Shown piece after piece: positions 47,249 through 57,585 of a stretch of DNA of 64,000 nt. The position numbers and the translations under genes were made by a program. The stretch comes from Liolophura sinensis (taxonomy: Eukaryota; Mollusca; Polyplacophora; Chitonida; Chitonidae): the NCBI RefSeq assembly GCF_032854445.1, contig NC_088301.1, positions 18,655,808 through 18,719,807 of the forward strand, given 5' to 3'. Numbering within the stretch: the first letter of the stretch is position 1; every line of letters starts with the position of its first letter. The notes below the pieces were generated by a model, which saw only the letters and a list, made by a program, of their open reading frames with translations, was not told the origin of the DNA and searched no databases.

Positions 47249-47387
47249 GTTTAGGAAAAGGTCTTACGCATCAATGATTCAAGAAGGGTAAGAATAAGAC
47301 ATTGGTTGAAATGATAACAGGTTTTTAACTCGCCTGTACTGTAGCTTATGTCATACCCTGAACGTTTGTATTCAATAACAGGGAAAG

Positions 47388-47676
47388 CACCATTAAACAA
47401 AATATTAGGGGTGGCATCTTAAAATAACACAAGGGGGATATTCCATCTTTGATTTGGCGTGTACATATTAAATACCGTAAATCACTGAATTCCTGACTTA
47501 GTGGGTCGTGTATTAGAATTAATGTTAAACAAAATGTTGGAGGTGACATCTCAAAAGTATTGCATTTATTGAGCTCAGGTTTTGCACACATGTAGAACGC
47601 AACAACACAAAGGGGATATTTCATTGTTGATACGGCGTGTGCATATTAAATACCATATATGACCAAATTTAGTGAG
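47388..47676. repeat. Tandem duplication, about 140-bp unit
   Basis: TTAAACAAAAT-TTAGGGGTGG, GGGGATATT-CAT and GGCGTGT-CATATTAAATACC occur twice in order. The second copy carries an insertion. Confidence 0.75.
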
Positions 47677-47679
47677 TTT

Positions 47680-48920
47680 TTCTATTGCTTTCAGCATAGT
47701 GCAAGCCACTGCATATAATACTGTATTTGGTACATGCTATCATTCGGTCATATTCCAGCAGCGAGCAATTTGCTCATTTCAAAAGAAAAATATAATGTAC
47801 ATATATTTCAAATCTCAAAAATATGTTCTCGACGTATTCATATTTAAGAACGAATACCTATTTTTATGCTATACATACTAAAGTTAAACATTTTGGGTCC
47901 AATCCCTGCACAGTTTTGTCCTTTTTTTGATATAGGTCATTGTTTCTGTCTATAGTTGTGGTCAGAACACACATATCTCACAAGCACTAGGCCCAGGGCC
48001 TACTGCATATTTTAGCAGAGAATGATGTGTTTTATACACAGCTTGGAACTAACTTGTTCAGGTGGGCAATGTTTACCATTGTACAAACACATAGAATGAT
48101 ACATGTACTTGTATATATAAGTATGATGTACACGTACCTTCACTTTACTAATTGATAAATTAAAACAGAAACAGCTTTATCAAAATTCAGCAATGCACAA
48201 CTACATGTAATATCTCGTACCTGTAGAAATATATGCAGTACTGCAAATCATTTCAACCAAAAACATCTTTGATCATCGGATTCACAACAGAGGAGTTTCA
48301 AGTTCTAACTCTTTGTCATTGAAGGTAAAAATAGTTCCCCTGTATCATGACTTGTGAAAAATGTCAGGCACTCTTTGTAGACATTAATTACAGATCACTT
48401 GTCCCACTGACTGTTCTATAGGCACAAATGACATCTCTTTGCTTTAGGAACGTCTCTAGTTCTCAAACGTTCAGCTCTTTAACTTTCTCCATGATTTGTC
48501 TGCTCTCAACAACTTTTTCAGAAACTTTTTTCAGATGCCAAGGCTATAGTAAATGTGATCCCGCAATAGTTACCTTACATTTGTGACAGGTCACATGATA
48601 CAGTAGGACTATTTTTACCTTTAGCGATAGGAGATTTCGAAATCGAAACCCCTCTTTTCTGACATGGATTAGCATATTGGCTGACATTGCAGAAGACCTA
48701 TAGTAACAATTCTACACAAAGCACTGAATGAGCTCTTCAATATATCTGCTTTCAAAGTGCATGTCCACGGGTTCTTGATAACACCAATTGTCTACAATAA
48801 CTGAAATATTTCCAACCCATACACGCAAAAGTATGTTCCAGAAATCATAATGCATTTGCAACACATTGAAAAATAGATAAAAAAATGCTCTACCCACAAA
48901 CAGTAATGCTTTCTTTTTAT
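47680..48920. other. Intergenic between the two convergent genes, nothing recognised
   Basis: The 77-codon minus-strand frame at 48712-48945 has no supporting splice phase. Confidence 0.4.
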
Positions 48921-48927
48921 CTGACTT

Positions 48928-49185
48928 ATTTGATTGGTGTTTCATGCCACACTCAAGAATATTTCACTGATACGACGGCTGCCAGCGATATAGCAGGATG
49001 AAAATGCACAGAGCCCTGAGGAAACCCACAACCATCTGCAGGTTGTTGGCAAACCTTCCCATGTTCAGTAGGAGAGGAAGCCAGCATAAGCTGGGCTTGA
49101 ACTCGCGGCGACTGCACTGGTGAGAGGCTCCTGCGTCATTGCCCCTCTCTGGCATGCTAACCACCTCAGCCAAGGACGCCACAAT
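48928..49185 (-). repeat. SINE-1, near full-length
   Basis: The plus strand reads TATTTGATTGGTGTTTCATG, CCACAACCATCTGCAGGTTG and GAGGCTCCTGCGTCATTGC. It ends near CTCAGCCAAGGACGCCAC. Confidence 0.85.
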
Positions 49186-49227
49186 GCTTTCAATGCATAT
49201 ATGGACTTACACAATGATGAGAGTAGG

Positions 49228-49330
49228 GTATTTATACAAAATCATGATAGTAAGGTATTTATACAAAATCATGACATAGGGTATTTATACAAAATCATGA
49301 TATTAGGGTATTTTTACAAAATCATGACAG
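49228..49330. repeat. Short tandem array, about 28-bp unit, 4 copies
   Basis: The unit is GGGTATTTATACAAAATCAT then GATA/GACA. Confidence 0.93.
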
Positions 49331-49435
49331 TCATCATTTGATACATGTATTTCAAAGTGTACATTTTTCCACTGTACTTTTAAATACGTGAATACACATG
49401 TCGCTGTAACAACTAAACACATCAGCAATAATCAT

Positions 49436-49517
49436 CTACATAATCTTCAGCAAAACTTTGAACAGAGATGCATCTCTCCTTTCTTCATCTCTCAAATCCC
49501 CAATGATATCTTCATTC
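49436..49517 (-). CDS. Ubiquitin-like gene exon 6 (terminal)
   Basis: The acceptor is TCATTTTAACAG|GAA, entered in phase 2. It encodes NEDIIGDLRDEERRDASLFK then VLLKIM and TAG. No canonical AATAAA was found within the next several hundred bases on this strand. Confidence 0.78.
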
Positions 49518-52500
49518 CTGTTAAAATGAGAAAGGAACAGACATTTTTGTCTATAAACGTGAAACTTAGGATTAGCACATAAAGTGGAGTTTAAGGAGAA
49601 ATTTAGATTTGACAAATAAGTGCGTTTGACAAAATAATTTGTAGTTCAAAGCATTGACTGCATTAAACTTATTTATTTATGTGGTTTGAGCTTTTTAACG
49701 CCACATTAAAAAATATTATAGGTACCCTAATTCTTCAACCTTTTCAACTGCCTCTAAAATATTGAAATATTCCAAGATAACTGTGGGGTGCAGAGAAATA
49801 ATTTGCACAGTTTTATGACACTTACATCTTTACTTACACAAACAAATCACTTTATTGCAATTTTTCATACTGCATGTCATAAATTCCACTGAAAAAACAG
49901 CTTCGGAGGTTGAAAAGGTTGAAGATTAACAGTATACTATGACGGCCAGCATTACAGTGGAAGGAAATCGGGTAAGCCCCTGGGAAAACCCACGACCAGC
50001 TGCAGGTCACCACGTAACATATGATATCAAAGCGTGACCACTTTAATGCAGATGGTTCATGTGAATTGTCGGGTATTTGGTTTGTACCAGTATCAATCCA
50101 TCAACATGTACCATGTCAATATTTGTAGAATGGTCCTGAGTACGACATAAAACACCAATCAAATGACAGAAGAAAATGAAGAGATAAACATATCACCTAA
50201 TTCACACACATACTTATATGCCAATTACAAGCAGCACCAGTAAGACTGATTTCTTTGTTTCACTCTGTGCTTTAAATTACAATAACATGTCATGCCAGGT
50301 GTATATACATGAGTGGAGAAAACCAGATAGCTCAACTTGGAGGAAATCACCACAACCTGCAGAGTCCTACATGTGCTGTAATTCTTCAACCTTTTTTGCA
50401 TGTTTATTCAAGCATATTCTGAAGGCATTATTCTGTGTAGACTCGTGTTATTCTTTGAAAAGTGAAAAGATTGAGGAATTAGGGTACTAACTCAAATGAT
50501 GCAGTGAGCTTTTCTTTTTCGTCCTCACATGTCGTCGTACTCACTGACAAAGATACCATTACCTTAATTCCTGTCCCATGAAGTAGATGTGGATGTTTGA
50601 TGCGGCTTTGAGAATCTTGACAGCCAGCCTTTTCTTCAAGTCCTCAGCTGAGTCGTTGTGGTTTAACGTCAATCTGAAAACATCCAATTAAGACACTTCT
50701 TTCAGCCTGTTTAAATGCTTTATCAGACATCTCCATGTAAATGCCAAACAGTATGTAATTGACTGAACCCAGTATCCTTTTTATCCACATGGTCAATGTC
50801 AATTTGTGTCTGTTTTGCAAATACAGAAACATTTCAGACATCCATAGGACAGGCAGTTTATTTTACTTACTGTTTTGACATTATAATCAACTTAAATTCC
50901 CCATGTTTGCCCAGCGCAAAGGTATAATACTATGAGTTACATGGTTACACAATGATTATTGACAACCATTAAGGGAGATAACCTACTCAGCACACACATT
51001 TGATGTCGTCTGAAGGATTTGAAAATATATCTGTACCCCACTTGACCATTGTTGTCCAATGAAAAGCAAAGTATTTTGTCTGATATACATGTAGATAGGG
51101 ATATGGGAGACTTGACGTCAAACAATGAGCATATTCACTGTCCAAGTGTACATCAAGATGTCATCCTTTCTTTGGGGTCTATTAATCTGTAAGATTAAGC
51201 CTGTGTCATGGGCCCAAACCCAATCAGACCCAGCCCCTTAGATTCTCATTACTCACCCAACCAAGCATTGTCCCTTAGACCTGCATTACTCACCCAACCA
51301 GACATGCTAGACATTGGTCTTTAGGCCCACATTACTCACCCAACCAAGCATTGGTCCTTAGAATTTTTTTTTTTTTTTTGATTGGTGTTTTACGCCGTAC
51401 TCAAGAATATTTCACTTATACGACGGCGGCCAGAATTATGGTGGGTGGAAACCAGACACAGCCCGGGGGAAACCCACGACCATCCGCAGGTTGCTGGCAG
51501 ACCTTCCCACTTACGGCCAGAGAGGAAGCCAGCATGAGCTGGACTTGAACTCACAGCGACCACATTGGCGAGAGGCTCCTGGGTCATTACGCTGCGCTAG
51601 CACGCTAACCGACTGAGCCACGGAGGCCCCTGGTCCTTAGATCCTCACCACCTACTGAACCAGACATACATGTAGGCCCTCAAACCCTCATCGCTTTACC
51701 CAATCAGACCTAGCTCCTTAGACCCTCACCACTTACCCAACCAGGCCAAGGTCCTTAGACGCTTACCACTTGCCCAACCAGTTTTAAGTCCTTAGCCCTC
51801 ACCACTTATCCAACCTGGCCCTCAAAAACTCTCTCCACTCGCCCAATCAGACCCTGGCCCCCAAGACCCTCTCCACTCGCCCAATCAGACCCTGGGCCCC
51901 AAGACCCTCTCCAATCACCCAATCAGACCCTGGCCCCCAGGACTCTCTCCACTCACCCAATCAGGCTTTTATCAGCTGTGGAATCCAAATCCTCCAGCAG
52001 CAAGTCAGTGTCCGAATCATCCACATAACCTACATGAACAAATATATATATACCATAACATTAATTTCATTCAAAAAGAAAAGAGTATACACTGCACAAT
52101 TTGAACACTTAGAGGGACAGAGGTGTAGAGGCAATATGCCTCCGTTTCAGATAGAATGACTGCGGCCTTATGTCAGGATATTACTTCAGTATACATACTT
52201 GTACCTTTTGGGATGTGCTCGTTTCACATATACCTGATGGCTATCAAAAAACTAAAGCACATGTACATGTATTCTTGTAGTTGCAAAGAGTACAAATCAG
52301 TCCTCAAGATGTCTGTACACCTGGAGAAAGAGCTAATTTCAGCTGGTCACACACAAAATTCACATAAAAAGTCGTTATTTTATATTAAATTTAAATATAA
52401 TTTACAGTATGTAGTCACTTTGGAGGTTTTGTACACTGGAAACAATACTGTAACACTAGTACAGTCCATTACCGTTGAATTAACTGTCACTGAGTTATCC

Positions 52501-54526
52501 TCCCTTAAACAACCACCAGATGGCACTATGCCTAGTCCTGTTCATGGGCCAGGTAATCTGAGTAATGTTTCCCATAACCAATCATACTTTACAATGACAC
52601 AGACAGGCAGGCTGTTAGAACTTGAAATCCTAACTGCCTACTCAGAACACAGGATAGGCCTACATGTGTATGATATCAGAAGTTTAGGAATTTGCTAAGT
52701 TGGACAGTGGGTTTTGCAATCAGCCTTACAATAATTATGACATGACAATGTTGTCACTAAGGGCATTTATCTGGACCAACTTTTCCAGAGTTGTTATTCA
52801 AAAGACATACGACATCTCTTGCAGAGCTATTAAGAAGCCTTTAAAACACAAATAATACAATGTCAGAAATACAAAGTACATTCGGTCTGGGTGACAGTTA
52901 CCTTCTGGCAGTTCAAGGGTGTAAAACATGTCTGTAGGATGAGCGAGTTTGTGTTCAGAGGGCCAGGTAAATTCATCCATGTCTTTGACCTCAGACGGCT
53001 TGGTGACCTTGCCATCCACTGAGGTGATATTCCCCTTCCCAAACACGTAATATACCTTCTTCTGGTGGGCACTATTTGGGCCTTTTGATACATAGTAGAA
53101 TTTCCAGTTATTTTCCTTGTTGTAAGAAGCATCTGAAACAAAATGAAGAACACCACTGGTAAGACCAACACCAAAATGTTGCAACAGTCTTTATTTAGTA
53201 TTCCCCTAATATTTAGTATTCTCTACTTGACCGTTACATGTCATTATATCATAGGTCATCTAGGTCTAAATACTGGCGATTTAAGTATTCATATCATCAA
53301 CAAAACAACACTGTATGAACACTGAATTTGTAAGTGTTAAACTGTTTAACTTGTCAATTAATTTGCATGTGGTATGACGTATGTACCACTTTTTGGAACG
53401 ACTCTCTAAGGGTTATAAAATATACCACTGAAACAGAAACAACTTCCATTTACACCTTATGATGCCTACACAAACATACACATGCAGATTACTTACCTTT
53501 GCCAAAATCCTGCAATCTGGAATGGTAGAAGTAGTCAGCTTTCTTCACTCTGTCATCTCCTTCATGTGGCTGTTCAATCCTCCGGCTCACTGCTTTGCCT
53601 CCCTTCTGACTATACCGGTAATGAATTGAGCCATGCTCAATGTCCACTAACACTGGCACATCAAGTTTTAAATTCTGCAGAATTCAAAAATAAGAGCACA
53701 ATGATTAAAAACATGAAAGTAACATACAAGTATTTTTTTGTGATACATGTATATATAACAGTTTTTGGAACATTCAGTTCACGATGCTTCAAAAATTGCC
53801 TTTTCTCAGGAAATGATCCTGTCCAGGATAAAATATGCCATTGGGTAATGTGATATATGAGAAACGTTACACATAGTTATTCATAAGGTTTTGTGAAAAG
53901 GGTGAGGTCTGCAAAAGTACAAGTCATGCACAGACAAGACAGAATGCCTCAGTGTGCAATTATTCTCATTTTAAATATAAAAAAAAACCCCAACTTTATT
54001 TAATTTATTTATTTATTTACTTGATTGGTGTTTTACGTCGTTTTCAAGAATATTTCATTTATATGATGGCAGCAAGCATTATGGTGGGAGAACCCCGCAG
54101 GAAACCCATGACCATCCGTAGGTTGCTGGGGGACCTTTTATTTAATGGTTCATTAGACATGTATATGGCATCTGCATAAAAGATGCATAGAAAGACTACA
54201 TTTATTACTAGTATATGATCAAGATGATAGTGTTTGTACATGTCATGATGATGACCCCCTTTCTATCGCTTTATGCAGCACTGAAGTACATCAACTGTAC
54301 ATGTAGGCCTGTGTATAGGGATTTATGTAGGGCCTAAATATATTAATTTGGCATTTTCGTAAGGACTACCGGTACTTAAGAATAGCTATTTTGCATTCAG
54401 TGGGGGGAATAAAACCAGACCTATTAGTATGCGGATGGTCGAATGTCTACTGGCCAAAGTTTCTCACATTATTCCTCAAACTTCAATACCACGCACCTGT
54501 TTTACTTGTTTGGCTCGCCTATCCAT
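49436..54526 (-). CDS. Unrecognised 234-aa protein with a ubiquitin-like C-terminus, 6 exons
   Basis: Joining 54497-54526, 53497-53674, 52902-53132, 51957-52029, 50563-50673 and 49436-49517 on the minus strand gives 705 nt: 234 codons plus TAG. All introns are GT-AG and phases agree (0,1,1,2,2). It starts MDRRAKQVKQ. Residues 11-146 are aromatic- and Lys-rich (GSIHYRYSQKGGKA, KKADYFYHSRL, WKFYYVSKG, KKVYYVFGKG, DEFTWPSEHK) and match no family I know. An acidic linker follows (YVDDSDTDLLLEDLDS). Residues about 172-234 (LTLNHNDSAEDLKKRLAVKI, IHIYFMGQEL, SLFKVLLKIM) follow the ubiquitin-like pattern of a 'DLK' helix, an 'I.F.G..L' strand and a final 'L..VL.I' strand. There is no C-terminal Gly-Gly, so ligation as a modifier is unlikely. 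The structure is strong; the function is unknown. Confidence 0.78.
49671..50010 (-). repeat. SINE-1 split by a MITE
   Basis: The tail side is 49671-49722 (TTATTTATTTATGTGG, AACGCCACATTAAAAAATAT). The body side resumes at 49935 (CTATGACGGCCAGCATTACA, CCCACGACCAGCTGCAGG). Confidence 0.78.
49723..49934. mobile_element. TTCAACCTTTT MITE, 212 bp, inserted in SINE-1
   Basis: The left end is TACCCTAATTCTTCAACCTT. The right end complements to TACTGTTAATCTTCAACCTT. The TA at each end fits the SINE's own CACTTATACGACGG target. Confidence 0.75.
50375..50486. mobile_element. TTCAACCTTTT MITE, 112 bp
   Basis: The left end is TGCTGTAATTCTTCAACCTT. The right end is GAAAAGATTGAGGAATTAGG then GTA. The inside includes TGTTTATTCAAGCATATT. 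Confidence 0.72.
50563..50673 (-). CDS. Ubiquitin-like gene exon 5
   Basis: The acceptor is TGTTTTCAG|ATT and the donor is ATTAAG|GTAATG, phase 2 to 2. It encodes most of the ubiquitin-like segment (LTLNHNDSAEDLKKRLAVKI, HIYFMGQEL). Confidence 0.83.
51195..51362. repeat. Minisatellite, distal part, in the ubiquitin-like gene intron 4
   Basis: Units of about 37-45 bp contain ACTCACCCAACCAAGCATTG. On the minus strand each ACTCACCCAA reads TTGGGTGAGT, a copy of the exon 4 donor. Confidence 0.85.
51371..51630 (-). repeat. SINE-1, full-length, inserted in the minisatellite
   Basis: It runs from the poly-T tail and GATTGGTGTTTTACGCCGTA to the head complement GACTGAGCCACGGAGGCCCC. It is one of the best-preserved copies. 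Confidence 0.95.
51640..51957. repeat. Minisatellite, proximal part, ending at the exon 4 donor
   Basis: The units are about 36 bp (CTCTCCACTCGCCCAATCAG, ACCCTGGCCCCCAAGAC). The last unit holds the genuine donor. Confidence 0.9.
51957..52029 (-). CDS. Ubiquitin-like gene exon 4 (acidic linker)
   Basis: The acceptor is TTCATGTAG|GTT and the donor is GATTGG|GTGAGT, phase 1 to 2. The exon-intron boundary is the first unit of a minisatellite that runs on through the intron and repeats the donor sequence. Confidence 0.78.
52902..53132 (-). CDS. Ubiquitin-like gene exon 3
   Basis: The acceptor is TTTGTTTCAG|ATG and the donor is CCAGAAG|GTAACT, phase 1 to 1. It encodes DASYNKENNWKFYYVSKG to MFYTLELPE. 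Confidence 0.85.
53497..53674 (-). CDS. Ubiquitin-like gene exon 2
   Basis: The acceptor is AATTCTGCAG|AAT and the donor is GCAAAG|GTAAGT, phase 0 to 1. It encodes NLKLDVPVLVDIEHGSIHYR to LQDFGK. Confidence 0.82.
54001..54136 (-). repeat. SINE-1, 3' half, in the ubiquitin-like gene intron 1
   Basis: The plus strand reads TTATTTATTTATTTACTTGA, ATGGCAGCAAGCATTATGG and CCATGACCATCCGTAGGTTG. Confidence 0.87.
54497..54526 (-). CDS. Ubiquitin-like gene exon 1 (start codon)
   Basis: ATG at 54526-54524 begins ten codons (MDRRAKQVKQ) that end at the donor CAG|GTGCGT in phase 0, as exon 2 requires. It lies just downstream of CpG-rich sequence, as expected at a promoter. Short first exons are easily mis-called, so this is less sure than the later exons. 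Confidence 0.65.
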
Positions 54527-54775
54527 GTAAACAGCGCGAGGGTTCGCTCCGACACCGCTCGCTGGAGAGCGGCTAACTCCCGTTCCCATATCTACTAACA
54601 GCCGCTATGAATTCACTTCCCAACTGTCTTTCATTTTAATGGAACGAAGGAACTACATAGCACTTTTTTTCAGTTTTAAACCAAACTAGATTTCGGTGTC
54701 CTCTCTAACGCGTCCTTAGTTGCAAGTGACAGCACGATGGTTACGTCATAGTGGCGCACTCTAGTGGTAGAGGGA
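54527..54775 (-). promoter_or_regulatory. Candidate promoter of the ubiquitin-like gene
   Basis: This is CpG-dense sequence immediately upstream of the ATG, in a CpG-poor neighbourhood. It includes a cAMP-response-type TACGTCA at 54742-54748 and the palindromic block around CCGCTCGCTGGAGAGCGG. No TATA box was identified. The call rests on position and base composition only. Confidence 0.35.
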
Positions 54776-54779
54776 GATA

Positions 54780-55138
54780 ATCCTTATGTCACATGCAGTT
54801 TGTTTTCGCAAACTTGAAGAAAAAAAAATGGCTTCGCTATATCTTATTTGAAACAAAATTGTTTATTTTACCAGAATGTGAACGTGGTCAGTCAGAAGTT
54901 TACTAATAACCGGTAGTTGTTTCGTTAAAATTACATTTATGAGCCTGAAGTTCTACTGCCCTTCCCGGGTTTAGACCCTCTAGATCTCTAGGTCTTTCAA
55001 ATGATTAATACATGCCAATAGTATAGGCCTACTACTATAAGTATCTGTAACTGCATTTGTACAGTTGTATTATTCGCGTTTGCAGTGAAAACACACGGCC
55101 ATAAACTGATTCACCATGCAAATCTAATGCAAGTACAG

Positions 55139-55181
<43 letters not shown>

Positions 55182-55890
55182 GTCGACATTACCACAAAAA
55201 TAGAAGAAAGCATAAAAAACGATGCAAATTCCAGATGATAAGATTTAAATAGTTATTTTAATAGTTTTTTCAGATGTTTTTCCTTAAGACCATGACATAC
55301 ATGTTTGAATTCCAGACTGGCATTTTTTGTTTGTTTGTTTTTTATTCATTCGATATCGGTATGTCATATGCTATAGGCCTATTGACACACGAGGCTAGAG
55401 ACCATCTGACGCATATAACTCTTATTGCCACCAACGGCCCAAAAATTAAAAATTAACGGACGCGCAGTATTGAACCCAGGTATCTTGTGACCTGGTGAAT
55501 GAAAGGCACAACACCTTATTCACTCAACCTCATACTACTTCCTCTTTGATTTGAACAGGATCGAGGTCAATTAGAGGGTTCATTGAGTAGATTGAATTAC
55601 ATGTATAAGCCAATGAGAGCTCCGATATCAAATGTGATGGTATTGGTGCTATTCTTAGGTCTCTAAACATCATGGGAGGCATTGATTAGTTCAGTAACTC
55701 CATTGGTGACGATGTAACTTAACCTCCATATACATGTATACCGAGAACGTTGATTAATGGTCTAAAAAAAAAGTAAGAAAAAAACAAAAAAGAAACAAAG
55801 CAGGACTGGTCATACAGTTACGCATATAGGTCTGCAAATTTTCTGGCTGTGGAATGTCCAGGATTTCCATTGAAAATCAGCATGAAAAGA
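54780..55890. other. Intergenic between the two minus-strand genes
   Basis: It holds a (CA)n run at 55140-55179. Nothing else recognised. Confidence 0.45.
55140..55179. repeat. (CA)n microsatellite, 40 bp
   Basis: Perfect dinucleotide run. Confidence 0.97.
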
Positions 55891-55900
55891 CTGGAAAACC

Positions 55901-56053
55901 CTGGGCCCAGTTTCACAAAGATGTTGTGCACGTATGATAATCCCACATACATGTATAAGACAATGGTATAGTAACAGTGACATTCCAAATATCACACGAC
56001 AAAGGTATGTTAAAAAAAAATGTAGTACGTCGCTCTGTGAAACTGGACCCTGG
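55901..56053. mobile_element. MITE-like element with CCCAGTTTCACAAAG ends
   Basis: The left end is CTGGGCCCAGTTTCACAAAG. The right end is CTCTGTGAAACTGGACCCTG. Ends of this type are widespread in marine invertebrate genomes as far as I recall. Confidence 0.6.
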
Positions 56054-56187
56054 AGTATTTATTTAGGACCCTGATTTGTAGGCCTACTATTGTGATCACT
56101 GACTTCTTATGTAATGATACAATCTTTACATGTGCAAAATTTGTAGCACTCATAAACCAGGCAGTACAGAAATTTACTTCCGTCAAC

Positions 56188-57275
56188 CAGAAATCAACCA
56201 ACAGCAGGGCTGGCCTACATTTGAGAATGCATGAACTTTGTGGTCAGAGAGCTCAAACAGACATGTTCATCAAAACAAAAATTTATTGTCCATAAAGAGT
56301 TTTATTACATGTACAAATATAAATACCAAAACTGCATGTTGTTGCAGTAAAAACATTTTCAACATTTTCAACAAGATATTAAATTTTTAACAAGGAAAAA
56401 AAAGTGTATAAATTTCCTTTTACCATAAACCTAAAAATTTGGTGTCAGGGGTTTGTATGTATTTGAATACAAGTGCATGTATCAACAGTATGCTATGCAA
56501 TTGCTCACTAAATATACAAATTTCATAGACCCATAAAAATTTATATTAACTTGGAACAACCAGTTCGGTCTGCCACTTAAACTCATTTTGCTCACACATA
56601 ACTAGACACAGTTTACATGTACCTTCCAAAAAAAAACAAAAAAAAACAACACTTAAATTATGATACATAATTCATTTAATCCCAACACAATTCTAGTTCA
56701 TGTTTGTAACAATAATGTTTTCACAAAAAAGACCTTCTACTATAAACCTACCTTTAGCGGTACATGTACCTATAAACTTCATTCCAATAGAATTAATAAA
56801 TTGCCTTACCTGTACAATATATCATCATATATCAAGTTTTATCATATAAAATTGTACAAAAGATATATCTAGTCCTGTAGCTTCCCCTTGATCTTTAAAG
56901 TTTCAATAACAGACCACCATTTAATGTTACATGTAGTTTATTCAAAAACGTCTGACTGTCAATTACTTTACAATGTTGCATTTGATTGATTGCATTTCTC
57001 AATATTATCACCACATGATGGCTAGAAATCGACCAACAGCAGTGCTGTGCTACATGTAAGAATGCATGAACTCAGAGAGCTCAAACAGACAAGGTCATCA
57101 AAACAAAAATTTACTGTCCAGAAGAGTTTTATTACATGTACATATATAAATACCAATACTGCATGTTGTTACAGTAAAAACATTTTCAACAAGATATTAA
57201 ATATTTAACAAGGAAAAAAAAAGTGTATAAATTTCCTTTTACCATAAATCTAAAAATCTGGTGTCAGAGTTATAT
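56188..57275 (-). terminator. AKAP7-like 3'UTR with a duplicated poly(A)-signal block
   Basis: A block of about 250 bp occurs twice (56188-56453 and 57023-57270). Shared text includes GCTCAAACAGACA, ACAAAAATTTA, AGTTTTATTACATGTACA and AACAAGGAAAAAAAA. On the minus strand, AATAAA signals lie at 56282-56287, 56301-56306 and 57128-57133. The signal matching 56282 is mutated in the upstream copy. Either copy could end the transcript. Confidence 0.45.
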
Positions 57276-57585
57276 TTCATGTACATGTGTAAATACCAAT
57301 ACTGCATGTTGCAATGCGTCATCAGAGTGACCACTTAACACATATCTGCCATTGCCTTTCTCCATATTCAACATTATTCATAGACAAATTGATCAGCAAT
57401 GATCATACTTCTTAGCACTTTTCTCAGTATTTTCACTGAACACAGATTAATCACCATACTTAACAAAACATTTTTCAGTATTTTCACTTAAGATGGATTA
57501 TTCACCATTTTCATCGACACTTTTGTCAAAATGGTCACTCAACACAGGCTGACCATTGTGCTTAACAGAGTTTTCCACAACATTG

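Noticed and set aside
48712-48945. Terminal exon of the ubiquitin-like gene
   Set aside because: Possible acceptors put it in the wrong phase after 50563, and 49436-49517 fits phase 2 and completes the ubiquitin-like pattern.
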